From Siphlonurus alternatus (Eukaryota > Arthropoda > Insecta > Ephemeroptera > Siphlonuridae): a stretch of DNA of 64,000 bases. Shown here piece by piece: positions 50,481 through 61,404 of the stretch (position 1 is its first letter; each line of letters begins with the position of its first letter). The notes under the pieces are model-generated. The model saw only the letters and a list, made by a program, of their open reading frames with translations, was not told where the DNA came from and made no database searches. The DNA is taken from positions 12,993,628 through 13,057,627 of the forward strand of contig OX463783.1 of assembly GCA_949825025.1 (NCBI GenBank). The letters are read 5' to 3'. The translations under genes and the position numbers were made by a program.

Positions 50481-50798
50481 GTTCTCAGGTTTATAAATAT
50501 AATAACAGTATTGAAAATTAATATTTATTATGATTAAAATTTACATGTTTTATCAAAAGCTTCACAATATTTAATTTTTAATATGAACGAAGAATTTAAC
50601 AATAAGAGAAATACAAAGGAAATTTTTCAGTTTAATAAATTGCTATTTCTTTTGTACATTTTATTGATACTTTAATATTATAAAATACATTATTATTTAC
50701 CAAGTAAAATTGATAATATTTGTCATCAACATATAACTTCATCATTTTAAAATTTTGAATGAACTAGTTTGTTATTTTAGTGCAATATTTGACTACGA

Positions 50799-50830
50799 TA
50801 TATTTAATGTATTTTTAATAAGTCTCATTC
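50799..50830 (+). promoter_or_regulatory. Core promoter of Gr unit B3
   Basis: TATATTTA starting at 50799 and TCATTC at 50825-50830, followed by ATG at 50849. Confidence 0.5.
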
Positions 50831-50848
50831 TGTAGTCAATATTAAGAC

Positions 50849-51763
50849 ATGACAGAAGTTTCTCCAATTCTTCTCTCAATATCTCCAATTATTTGGTTAT
50901 TTAGAATTGCTGGTGTTTTTCCGATAACTAATTATCTAAAAATTAACACTTCATTATTTTTATACTCGTGTGCATTCATTACAATTAACGTTGTACTTTC
51001 AGTTTATGCATCTATTTACGTCGGATTATTTGAGCAGACAATTTTACTAACAAAAATACGTAATTATTTAGGAATATTAAACTTACACACAATACCGCAA
51101 ATATTAAGTATTGTAGCTTTTCTTAATGTATTATTTTCTTGCAAAAATCTTGCAAAAGTTTTCAAAGATTTGTATTCAATTGATAAGTTATTAAACTATA
51201 AAGAATTTTCATATCTTTCAGCTAAAAAAGTTTCATATTTTCAAACATTTTACGTCATTATTCCGTGGTTAATTTTATCTATTTTTTATTTAGAAACCCC
51301 AGGATTGCCATATTTTTTTGGATTCATTCCTTATTTTGCACCAATATCAATATTATGTTTATCTGCGTTTATTAATGAGCAAAAAATAATTACATGTTTT
51401 ACTTTATTAAAACTTAGGTTTTCATTTATTGCCTATAAAATTAATTCAAGTGGATGCACTGATAAAATTTCAATGTTTTATAATACTAAATTAACCATAC
51501 ATCAACTACGTATGGCTCACTCTAATTTGATAATTCTATTAAAACAGTTAAATGGGATATTTAATTTATGTATACTTACTATTATATTTTCATTATTTTG
51601 TAACATAGTAATGATTCTTTACATCGCTATGTATGTAATAATTTACGAGTACAACAATGAAAGTTCAGAGCCCTCTATGGGTTATAAGTTTGTGATTGCG
51701 TTTTTACATTCTTTGTCAAGATTATTGCTGTTAATTTGGACGTGTGGATCAACCACTTCAGAG
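50849..51763 (+). CDS. Gustatory receptor-like first exon, unit B3 (305 codons)
   Basis: Begins MTEVSPILLSISPIIWLFRI followed by AGVFPITNYLKINT. Then NLHTIPQILSIVAFLNVLFS, the central helix FINEQKIITCFTLLK and LRFSFIAYKINS. LRMAHSNLIILLKQLNGIFN and SRLLLLIWTCGSTTSE close the exon before donor GTAAGT. The RLVEFC-type motif of its relatives reads LCLSAFI here, the most divergent in subfamily B. The sequence after its donor (AACATTATTAAGTGTGT) recurs after B5, so the two arose by duplication including 3' flank. Confidence 0.87.
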
Positions 51764-51894
51764 GTAAGTTAACATTATTAAGTGTGTGTACTATTGAGGG
51801 AGAAATATAGCATTTTTTTGCTACTCCGGTCAAGTCAAAGGTGAATGTTTAACCCATTCTTTAACCCTTTTTACCAAGAATTTTTTTGTCTCAT

Positions 51895-51907
51895 ACAACA
51901 TAACCAA
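51895..51907. repeat. Target-site duplication of the LINE, left copy
   Basis: ACAACATAACCAA here is repeated exactly at 57667-57679, on the far side of the LINE. Confidence 0.85.
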
Positions 51908-52484
51908 TTCAATTCAATTCAATTCAAATAGGCTTTTATTAGAAAATATCATAGTACATCATACATGAAGTTTGGGCTTAAGTACATAAGACTTTATAGC
52001 CAAATCAGCCATAAAAAAATATACATATTATATATGTAATTATATATTGCAACATAATTATTATTATTCAATAAAAAAAATAAAACATTTATTTTTAACA
52101 TTCAAATTTTTAAACACACAGTAACTATAAAAGAAAATGAAACATAAGACCATAAACTTGACAAGTCCACAACCCCTTTGAGTCAATATAATATTTCTTG
52201 ATTTGTCTCTATATACTAGGAGTATATTATGAAGAAACACACTTATGGGGAGAAATATGATACTTAAAAAAAACGCTGTTGCACCAGCGCTCCCCTTGTA
52301 ACTTTAATAGCACATTCCACCTATGTCACACACGTCTTGTCTTGAGGTTACTACAAAAAAATAATAAAAATAGTTATGTAGACATTGTATGAAAAACAAC
52401 AAATAGTATAATAAAAAGAACAGTATTATTCATTATCATTAACTACTCTAATTAAATTTGTTGATGCATAACCTATATACTAGA

Positions 52485-54202
52485 CTATTTTTTACATAAA
52501 CACTTTATAGTTTTAACATTTGGTGCAGTGCTATTCTTATTTTCTTTAGCTTTAAGAGCATTATTACGTACATTTCGCACCTTATTTAAATATGCACCAA
52601 GATTTTCAAGTACAATTTTATCATCGATTTTGTTCAAATTTGTAGTTATTTGAACTCTGTTGTCTAATATTTTATGTTTAATCCTATATTCTTGTGTCTT
52701 GGAACAATCAAAGAGTATATGCAATGGGGTTTCCTTTTTCATACAGAGGGGACAGACAGCAGTTTTAACACCCGCAATTTCCTCTGTATACTTGTATGTC
52801 ATCCAACCTCCCATTCTAAGCCATAAGATACCACTCTTAGCGTCTCTGGTGCATTTGAAAAGATATGGGGGAATGAGCCATTCATCGTGTTTTGATAAGA
52901 CTAATGACTTCTTCTCCGTACATTTAGTTATGATATCCGATGATGATGCAATAATTAATTTTTCTTTTACTTTTTTGTATACTTGACGTTCATTAATACC
53001 AATTCCTGACCACAAATCAATTAGGTTATATTTAATTAATAAATTTTTTATTTTTAAAACCCACGGATTCCGACCCCATGTGGTTCCAAGCCACAGTTGC
53101 TCCCTATAACATACAGCAACCAATGGAGGCGCGAGATCCTTTGCACATCGCAGCCAGTACATAAGTGCGCGAGACTGCGCCTTGATACGTATATCAGTAG
53201 CGCATACCTCTTTAAGTAAGCCGCAATGTGAAACAGATCTTCCCACCCCTAGAGATCTTTTCCAGAACTGTGCCTGAATGCTAGCAAGAACTTCCGTGTT
53301 TTCTACTCCCCATATTTCTGCACCATATAACGCTACTGGCTCAATTGTTGTGGTATAAAATTTTTCGTATAAGTTAAAGGGGGGGTCCATGAACTTGTAC
53401 AGTGCTGATGTAGTTGCAAACACAGTCTTTTTTGCTTTAATCCCTGACAATTTAATATGCTGGTTAAATCTTCCCGTCATATGTAACATAGCACCAAGAT
53501 AAGTTATTGATCTAACAGTGTCCAGCTCTTTACCATTAAACGTCCATTTTTCAACTTGTGCAATACTAGTTCCCCTCTTAAAACAGACAACTTTAGTCTT
53601 ACCTGTATGTACTTCTAAATCAGCACTGTCACAATATATTTTGAGGCGATCTAGCGCCATTTGCAGGCCTTTTATAGTGCGAGAAAATAGTATACAATCA
53701 TCCGCATACAGCAAGATATGGATTATTAGCTCATCTAATATGCCTGCATATGGCGCATTAATCCCTTGTACATTTATATGTTGTACTAAATTATCAATGA
53801 ATAAAGTAAATAAAAGGGGAGATAAAATGCATCCTTGTTTTACACCTTTATAAGAATTAACTGGTTCTATTGCCTCATTTATCCCGCATTTTATAGAAAA
53901 CAATACTTGATCATACATAGACATAAGAGCTTCAATCATTTTATTTGAACAACCTAAATCCCATAATCGTGCCCATAACTTTTTACGATTTACAGTATCG
54001 AAAGCTTTTTTGAAATCAATAAACGCACCATACAGTCTACCTTTATTACGTGTTGTGTACTTGCTTACCAAATGGTCAACTACAAATATATTGTCTACAG
54101 TACTGTGTCCCGCTCTAAATCCAGCTTGATAAATTGACAGCTTTTTATTTGATTCCGCCCACTTTTTTAATCTCTCGTACAACATTTTACTGTATACTTT
54201 AC
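52485..54202 (-). pseudogene. LINE ORF2, C-terminal part: reverse transcriptase and zinc finger
   Basis: From the MITE junction the frame continues LSKVYSKMLYERLKKW, then QAGFRAGHSTVDNIFVV. The RT motifs follow in order: AFIDFKKAFD (motif A), KGVKQGCILSPLLF (B) and LLYADDCILFS (C), with the catalytic YADD. Then GKTKVVCF and ITYLGAML. Near the C-terminus CPLCMKKETPLHILFDC is a Cys2-His-Cys finger typical of this LINE group. The apparent first ~10 codons upstream of LSKVY (to 54239) are MITE sequence. The frame itself has no stop until 52485. Confidence 0.9.
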
Positions 54203-54206
54203 TTAA

Positions 54207-54656
54207 GGTATAACCTGAGAATTTGTCTGTCAAGGTCAAGAGGCGTGGCTATAGTGGCAACACTGTTTGCATTGGAATGCGAATAATTTTTTAGGAGGGG
54301 GTGGTGACATCAGTCCTTGAGAACGTTGCCACATTTCTCATCACATATAGGAAACGATCATCGCCACGGTTCAAAATATATGAAAACAATTCAGAAAAAT
54401 AGTCTAAAAAATTAGCTTTTAGTAAAAAAAAAAGTAAAAGAATCTGTTGTATAGTTTTTTTGCAATGCTAATTAACAAATTTAACATTGGAAGGATACAA
54501 AATTCTCATTTAAATAAATTAATTATAATTAAACCAACGGTTAAAAAATTCCGAAAAAAATTCAGACCTAATTTGACGATTGTTGTAAGTCCACCAAATT
54601 AATTTGAAAAAAATCTGCTGTAGCGAATTTTTCGTCCAAATTTCTCAGGTTAAGCC
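54207..54656. mobile_element. TTAA-flanked MITE nested in LINE ORF2 (450 bp)
   Basis: The ends GGTATAACCTGAGAATTTG and CAAATTTCTCAGGTTAAGCC lie between TTAA copies (54203-54206 and 54657-54660). Removing the element and one TTAA joins the two LINE frames exactly, through codons reading ANIL and SKVYSK. This proves both the target duplication and the order of events. Confidence 0.92.
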
Positions 54657-56343
54657 TTAATATATTTGCCAGGGCAACTCCTCTGTAATTATCTGGTATT
54701 TCAATACTCCCTTTGTTTTTAAAAATTGTATGCATGATTGACAGATTCCAGTCTATATAATATTCTCCCATTGAATATAACGCATTGAATGCTTGTAGCC
54801 AAGACAAAAAAATTTCATCATTTAGAGAAGCAAACTTAAAAAACTCAGCAGGTATACCATCTGGACCAGGTGCTTTATTATTCTTGAGGCTATTAATTGC
54901 AAATCTTAGCTCACATTCTGTAAATGGAGGGTCTAATTTATCATCATATTTGAAACAATTTAAATGTATACGGGTGTCAATATAATATGTACCACCCAAA
55001 ATGATCTTGAAATGATCCATCCATTCAGACGGAGTTATAGAATTTTTAACAAAATTGTATCCCTTTAGCCTCCTAAAAAGACCCCATATTTTACTTTGGT
55101 CACCTGTGTCCAATACATCATGTATTTCAACATAAGTTTTTTCTTTCCAGGCAATAAATTTATCCTTCTTCAATTTTGTTAATTTATTTCTCAATTTACA
55201 ACACATTTTTCTATCGGATTCATTATTATAATTATTATGTCTGTGCATAAAATATAGCAACTCATTTTTAACCGACTTACATTCATCATCGAGGAAAGGA
55301 CATTTTTTTTTTATTTTGTCACTGTTTTTTACTTTCATATCTCTCCCACAATCTTTAATTTTTGTATCAATATCCATCAAAATGTTGTTTATATTATAAA
55401 AGAAATTTACATTAAAATTTTCATTTATATTTATATCCCTTACTGCGTTACAAAAATCTTCAGAGTTAGTATTACCTGCCCATTTATATTTCGTGAGTTT
55501 AAATTTATTGCCTATATTTTTGTTTTTTGTAGTGTTACAAATTAATTTATTAATTTCAATATGTAAAATCAATGGCATATGGTGAGATTCAACGCGAGTA
55601 TCCACATAGAAGTCCGTAATGTATGGTATTATGTCCTTAGAACACAGTATGTAATCAATTGTGCTGGCTCCATTACTATTTATATAAGTAAAATTACCCA
55701 TTTTGTCGTTATGAAAAGAACCATTTAAAATTGTAAGACCTAGAGCTTCACACATATTAATCAATTTACGTCCTTCCCCGTTTATTACTGTGTCTTTACT
55801 ACGGCGTGATATTTGATCCGAGCGAGTAATACTGGGATCTCCGATTTCTCCCAGCATACTGACTTCACAGGCGGTTCTAGCGTTGAAATCTCCCCCTACA
55901 ATTAACTCAGCGTCTGGGTATTCAGTTTGTATCTCGATAAGAAAATCTGTTATTTCTTCCCATACGCTTTTATTTGCAAAAGGCGACTCAATCGGATGTT
56001 TGTATACATTAACAATGCAAATAGTTAAATTTTCAAAAACAATTTTAGTACATAAAACCCCTTGAATTTTGCATTCAATTACTTCCACATATTTAATATA
56101 CTTATTATCATACATGCTACAAACACCTCCTGGGTTGCGCCCTTTTTTCTTACATTTTTTTACATTTTTCATGAATAAAAATTTTTCATCAATTTGTAGA
56201 TTAACAGAGTCGTTAAGCCAGGTTTCTGATAAATGTAATGAATCATATAATTTTATGAAGTCTACAAAATCATCTTGTCGCAATTTACTTTTTAACCCTT
56301 CTATGTTCCAGAAACCTAGCTTAAAAATACCCCGTACGTAATT
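54657..56343 (-). pseudogene. LINE ORF2, N-terminal part: AP-type endonuclease and RT N-terminus
   Basis: The frame opens right after the ORF1 stop, in the same frame, as NYVRGIFKLGFWNIEGLKSK, with no ATG before the endonuclease begins. Endonuclease marks are LSETWL (catalytic Glu), VNVYKHP, GGDFNART (Asp, Asn), STIDYILCS and SHHMPLILHI, the last with His where SDH is usual. RT begins with NNKAPGPDGIPAEFFKF and NYRGVALANI, where the MITE cuts in. A stop within the MITE ends the frame at 54568. Confidence 0.88.
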
Positions 56344-57489
56344 CTATGCAGCTGCATTGTTCCCATTGCTTACATTATTAATAACTATTTTTTGCCTTTT
56401 CGCGGCATCATCTGATGCCCTACCAGCTGCAGCCTTAAAACCATCTCTCAGGGTCTGTAGCGAAACGTTTCCCCCTTTATTCGAATTTCTGTTTTTACGC
56501 TTACTTGCCGTCTGTTCGACATCCATCGCCGCCTCGTTATGATTTTTTTCTCCTGGCTTTGGAGACGTAGAGGGGGCAGTAGTAACTGCCCTGCTTGGCC
56601 CGGCCTTAGCTGCGGTTGCAGCGAAAGACAGAGCTCTCGTCGTCATGGAGGGCGCAGGGGGCGTGGGGACAGACTGGCTGGCCTGTTGCAACAGGGGGGT
56701 CGCCTGGCTTGGCCCGCCTGGACCCTTCCACGTACGCGCTGCCGCCGCTCGTTGCTGCACCACTGCACCTCCTTGCTGTACGGCTTTGGCGCTTTGCTGC
56801 TCTCCATCTCTCTGCACGGCACCCTCCGAGTCCACACGGTCCTCTCCTTGCTGGTGTGCGACGTTGCCGCTATCACCGCTCAACATCTCCTTGGTCCATG
56901 CAGTTCCATTAATTATCAGTTTGTTGCCCCTGATTACTGCATGTTGACCTTTCTTTCTGGCATCAACTAGGAAAGAGTTTAGCTCCTTACGGTGCTCACG
57001 GTCCTGCTTGCTCAGGTCATGTTTTATGAAGTAGCCATTATCTCCCAAATTCTTGTTTTTTAATAAAACCTCTTTTTTCTTTTCAAAAGTTGTGAATTTG
57101 CAAAGAATTGGGCGTTTTCCTTTGATGCGACCGAGCCTGAAAGCTTCAATGATGCTATCGTCCCCGCAATAAACCTCAATGGTGCTCAGTACTTTGTGTA
57201 CAAGCTGCATACAAGAGATGTTGCTCTCCTCCTCAGACTCATTAATGTCAAAAATAACAATATTATTTTTGCGTGCAAATTTCTCTTGCATATTAATCTT
57301 GTCATTAAGACGTTGATTTTCCTCTGTCAGCATTTGAACGTTTGATTTAACTTCAGTATAATGCTCCATGCAAGCAGTTTCTACTTGAGTCACATGCTCA
57401 TGTATTCCCCGCATCTCACCTTGCAGCACCCTCGTTTGTTCTGCATTTGCCTCCCGCAAAGCCGCTACCATAGCCCGGAAATCATCCAT
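56344..57489 (-). CDS. LINE ORF1, RNA-binding protein (381 aa)
   Basis: Residues 1-80 form a likely coiled coil (QTRVLQGEMRGI, EENQRLNDKIN). Then RKNNIVIFDINESEEESN begins an RRM-like domain similar to L1-type ORF1 proteins, continued by RPILCKFTTFEKKKEVLL and HDLSKQDREHRKEL. A Gln/Ala/Pro-rich low-complexity tail runs from about 215 to 340. It would act as the nucleic-acid chaperone of the retrotransposition particle. Its stop TAG is followed in frame by ORF2. The frame is intact. Confidence 0.85.
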   Translation of the reverse strand: MDDFRAMVAALREANAEQTRVLQGEMRGIHEHVTQVETACMEHYTEVKSNVQMLTEENQRLNDKINMQEKFARKNNIVIFDINESEEESNISCMQLVHKVLSTIEVYCGDDSIIEAFRLGRIKGKRPILCKFTTFEKKKEVLLKNKNLGDNGYFIKHDLSKQDREHRKELNSFLVDARKKGQHAVIRGNKLIINGTAWTKEMLSGDSGNVAHQQGEDRVDSEGAVQRDGEQQSAKAVQQGGAVVQQRAAAARTWKGPGGPSQATPLLQQASQSVPTPPAPSMTTRALSFAATAAKAGPSRAVTTAPSTSPKPGEKNHNEAAMDVEQTASKRKNRNSNKGGNVSLQTLRDGFKAAAGRASDDAAKRQKIVINNVSNGNNAAA

Positions 57490-57666
57490 GGTTCCGGAAG
57501 TTCAGGTTTTTACAATTTGACGCTGGATACCGTTAAGAAATAACACTTGTTAAAGTCACCGACACTGTATGTAGCAACACTTTGTCTCTCACAGTCTCTC
57601 ACGGCACAACCCTCTGGAGCGCTCCACAAACACGTCTTACTCCCTCGGCTGCCAGCGGGGGAGTCC

Positions 57667-57679
57667 ACAACATAACCAA
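57667..57679. repeat. Target-site duplication of the LINE, right copy
   Basis: Exact repeat of 51895-51907. Confidence 0.85.
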
Positions 57680-57787
57680 GGGAAGGGTAGAGAACGTTCT
57701 TATGACCCTATGTTTTTGTCTTATGTTACTTATATCCCTGTACTAAACTACAGTATTTTAAAGTTTTTTTTTTACTCACAATTTTTT

Positions 57788-57795
<8 letters not shown>

Positions 57796-57851
<56 letters not shown>
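57796..57851. repeat. (AT)n microsatellite
   Basis: About 28 AT units between the LINE and unit B4. No gene is present in 57680-58500. Confidence 0.95.
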
Positions 57852-57854
<3 letters not shown>

Positions 57855-57949
57855 CTTATTTTTGCGGAGATATACACATTGTTGGTTCATACTATAGCTA
57901 TAAGAATTATTATCTTTTTCAGATTTTTTAAAAAACTCTATTTATAAAA

Positions 57950-58145
57950 ATTTGTGGGTCATTTTTTGACTCCCCCCCTTCCCCTGGGTAATGCTAGGGT
58001 TAAGTGTGTATTATTTCAAACGCGCCTTGATGACGTCATGATTGAGGCCGTATAAATAACATGGGATTTTTATATCATGACGTCACGAGAATGGTCACGT
58101 GACTCCGAATGCTCACCCCCGGGGTCAACTTTTGTGCTAAGGTGT
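57950..58145. repeat. Degraded foldback with two TGACGTCA sites
   Basis: Blocks TTGATGACGTCATGATTG and ATCATGACGTCACGAGAATG are inverted around a TATAAATAACATGGG centre, with CACGTGAC nearby. The ends are eroded. Confidence 0.4.
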
Positions 58146-58538
58146 ATTATATTTACAGGATACAAAATTAAATTATTAAATCCCGATATTGAGCCGATAT
58201 TGTATAATACACATTCATAGCAAAGAGGTATCGACTATATTAAAAATATTACAATTAAATATATTCGTTTTGTTGTTATTTAATATATTATATATTCTTT
58301 GAACATACTGGTGCTCATAACTTGTTCATAAATTTGTAGTATGTGCAAATATAATGAACAAATATTAAAAAATTTAATACTTAATGTATTTTGTAGTTGG
58401 ATTGCTTTATTAAAATTTGAAAATATATAGGCACACACACACATATAATTCATAAAGTAATCTAACTTAGTGTTCATTTTACAGGCATTAAAGTAATTTA
58501 AATTAATTTCTAAGTAGATGGAACTCGATATTATGACA

Positions 58539-58544
58539 CATTCG
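58539..58544 (+). promoter_or_regulatory. Weak initiator-like site of broken unit B4
   Basis: ACATTC occupies the position of TCATTC in B3 and B5. No good TATA box is present about 30 nt upstream, in keeping with decay of this unit. Confidence 0.3.
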
Positions 58545-58561
58545 ATACGTGATATTAAAAC

Positions 58562-60154
58562 ATGGCAGACGTATCTCGCATTATTCTTTCCATTTCTCCA
58601 ATTATTTGGTTATTCAAGATTGCTGGAGTTTTTCCTATAACTTTTTCTTTCAAAATTAATCATTATGCATTCTTTTACTCGTGTACATTCATAGTAATTA
58701 ACTTGATTCTTTCAATTTATGCATCTATTTACTTGTATGTTATTACATCACATAATTTACATATACAACTCCTACACGCAAAAATACAAAATTATTTAAG
58801 TTTAATTAACATAAACTTAATTCCTCAAATATTAAGTACTGTGGCATTGATTGATACATTATTTTTCTGTAAACAATTATTAAAGTTTTTTACCGACTTA
58901 GAATCAATAGACAAACAATTAAATTACAGAGAATTCATATCTCTTAAAAATACCAAAAGGGTATCCTTTTATCAATTAATTTATGTGATAGTTCATGGGA
59001 TAATATTTGCTTATTTTTATTTTGAAATTCGCGATTTACCTCCTATTTTTGGTTATATTCCACACTTTGCACCAGTAACAGTTTTACGCTTGATTGAATT
59101 TTGTAATGAGCAAAAAATCATCACATGCTTTATTTTACTGAAACGACGTTTTTCATTTATTAATTATAAAATTAGTAAATGTGGAAAAGCTGACAAATTA
59201 TTTATGATTTTTAATGAAAAAACTAGTACGTTGTGCGTTACATGTCTACGTATCAGAAAACACAAATCGAAACCAACGAAAAGATGAACTCAGGGAGGAG
59301 ATCCCCTAGCCGTGGAGTCACGCGGCACAAGGTCACCCCGTGTCCACGATGTCCACATTTGTGATTCAAAGTGCATGATAGAGGGCCATAACACATCAAA
59401 GTGACACGTAATACGTCGCAATAGCATGACGTCCTCACTACACGGCCACGACAACACACCACGCACCAACACTCAAACACACGGTGATTCGAAACACAGA
59501 CCACACGACACCGAAGAGCCTAAATTTCCAAACGTAACCTCACGGGCGGCGTGCGCTGCTGAAACGGTGTCCGGTGTCCGGAACCGAACACGACTCGGCA
59601 GCAACAAAAGTTCACCGGGCAAAGACCTCCACCGGCCAAGGCCAGCGCAGGGCACCGGAAGAGCTCGGAGGCCGAAAAACCCCAAAAATCTAGATAAAAA
59701 AATTCACCCCCAGTCCCCCCCCGGACGTGGATTTTTTATTATTTTCCTGGTTACGGCGGGCACCCCCGGGAACCCCCAGGAAAAGTTTCGTTGGGTTCCG
59801 ACGAACCCAGACGCTCGCCCAAAGGAAGTGCGTCCCAGCATAGGAAAACGCTGGTTAATTTTGGGGTCCCGAAAGTGATGTTTAATAATAAGGACAAACA
59901 TACATCAACTCCGTAAAGCTCACTCTGATTTGGTATTACTTGTAAAACAATTGAATAAAATTTTCAACTTATCTCTATTAAGTATAATAAATTCTTTATT
60001 TTTTAATATAGTAGTAATGCTTTATATTGCCATGTTTTATCTTATATACGAAGAAGAAAAAAGAGATATAGGCTTCAAATTTATGTTTGCGTTTCTCCAA
60101 TCTTTATCAAGAATAATACTCCTGATTTGGACTTGTGGATCAATAACTTCTGAG
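58562..60154 (+). pseudogene. Gustatory receptor-like first exon, unit B4, split by a GC-rich insertion
   Basis: The N-terminal part (58562-59230) reads LSISPIIWLFKIAGVFPITF, NINLIPQILSTVALIDTLFF, LRLIEFCNEQKIITCFILLK and RRFSFINYKISK up to FNEKTS. The C-terminal part (59894-60154) resumes with NIHQLRKAHSDLVLLVKQLN and ends LLIWTCGSITSE at GAG before donor GTAAGT. About 660 bp of unrelated GC-rich DNA separates them and introduces stops. Both halves remain open, and STT has become SIT. The insertion is therefore probably recent. Confidence 0.85.
59231..59893. mobile_element. GC-rich insertion of unknown type within B4
   Basis: The base composition differs sharply from the Gr exon on both sides. 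Overlapping open frames on both strands (150 codons on +, 83 and 70 on -) look like a GC-rich non-coding sequence rather than a conserved protein. There are no inverted ends and no convincing target duplication. It could be a 5' leader of a retrotransposon or a piece of another locus. The edges are inferred from where the Gr reading resumes. Confidence 0.5.
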
Positions 60155-60280
60155 GTAAGTTTAATTTCAGCATGTATTAACTCATTATTTTAAACCTAAT
60201 CTCTTGAAGTCTGAAGTTGAGCAAAAAAGAAGACAATACCCTTCTCAATGAAACTGTTAACCATTCATAATTTATAGCTA

Positions 60281-60655
60281 ATTGACAACCTGCATGATTT
60301 TTATTACTTATTTGTATAGATCGAGGACTTCGAATGGAGTATCGACCTCAATTTTTTTTTATTGCAGAAATGGATAGAGGGTGCAAAATTATGCACCCTC
60401 TATATGTTTTTTTTATTATTTTTTACAGCCCTGGAAGTATTTTTAAAAAAATATTGAAAATCTTTTTGTGACGTCACGTGGCGGCAAGTCCTATCCTTTT
60501 CTTAAGGAGAGGCGCCTCGTGACGTCACAAAAATGACTTACACAATTTTTTAAAAATACTTCCAGGGCTGTAAAAAATCTGAAGAAAATCAGGATAGCAT
60601 AACTTAGCACCCTCTATCCATTTCTGTAATAAAAAAAATTGGGGTAAATTATCAT
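60281..60655. mobile_element. Foldback MITE, AATGGACAA family, rearranged copy
   Basis: Inner arms TTATTGCAGAAATGGATAGA and GGGTGC pair with CACCCTCTATCCATTTCTG. Two TGACGTCA sites flank the centre CTTTTCTTAAGGAGAGGCG. The left end carries an extra about 60 bp, and the terminal AATGGACAA is degraded. Confidence 0.6.
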
Positions 60656-60704
60656 TTTTTTAGATTCTTTTACCATATTATATTTATATAACATCCCCAA
60701 AATG

Positions 60705-60875
60705 AAAAACAAAAAGATACTGTTACGTCATAGTCATGCAACGTCTTTTTCTATGCTTACGTGTTAAATTTGCATGACTATGACGTCTCAAAATTTTGCA
60801 GTAGGATTTTAAGGTTGTAAGAAGGTTCCAAAGAACCTGAAAATTTTTGACAATGCATATAAACTCGAAATCTTA
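60705..60875. repeat. Foldback repeat, copy 4 of the CATGACTATGACGTCA family
   Basis: TTACGTCATAGTCATGCAAC and TTGCATGACTATGACGTCTC form the arms around TTTTTCTATGCTTACGTG. As at 50290, it follows directly after an AATGGACAA MITE. Confidence 0.6.
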
Positions 60876-61355
60876 TATCTTCATAATCATGCAAAAAATG
60901 CTTTGTAGTTACTATAATGACTGATATGACAGGCATAATGATTAAAAAATACATATATGACACCATTATTAAATAATTAAAAATTCGAAAGTACATTTTA
61001 AATAAAATTACTATAGTGATTCATATATATTTAAAAATACGTAAATAACTAAAATGTATGTTTAATTATAAAATATATTATGATACAATATTTTATAATT
61101 GTATAATAATAATTTCTGCCTGTTTGTTATAACTTATTATTGTCTATGTATTTAAATATGAATATATTATGTTTGTTTGAACTATTGTATTCTTTGCAAT
61201 TGGATTACCTAACCAGTAGTTTGTTTGGAATACATTTAATAAATAAATACAATATCAAATTATAATTTCATGCAATAAAATTATACATGATCAAATATGT
61301 AACAATATGTTTCAAAAGCAATTCAATATATTAAATTTTGCAATTAATTTCATGA

Positions 61356-61386
61356 TATATAATTTAACTCAATACTTCACTCATTC
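61356..61386 (+). promoter_or_regulatory. Core promoter remnant of unit B5
   Basis: TATATAA at 61356-61362 and TCATTC at 61381-61386, like B3. ATG at 61405. Confidence 0.45.
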
Positions 61387-61404
61387 TGTAGTTGATATCA
61401 AAAC

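Larger units (their letters stand above)
51908..57666 (-). mobile_element. Full-length non-LTR retrotransposon (LINE), split by a MITE
   Basis: Two reading frames on the minus strand (ORF1 57489-56344, then ORF2) follow a short GC-richer leader. The 3' end is a repeat of TTGAA units. An exact 13-bp target duplication surrounds it, as expected of target-primed reverse transcription. Endonuclease, reverse transcriptase and a Cys-His finger are recognisable. The overall type is the CR1/L2/Jockey assemblage, but the clade cannot be fixed without a tree. The 450-bp MITE at 54207-54656 interrupts ORF2, so this copy is dead. Confidence 0.92.

Noticed and set aside
56539..56970. 143-codon plus-strand frame
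   Set aside because: Antisense shadow of the GC-rich tail of LINE ORF1.
59426..59878. 150-codon basic, proline-rich protein
   Set aside because: It lies wholly within the GC-rich insertion that breaks B4; no domain, no promoter, and other frames are equally open.
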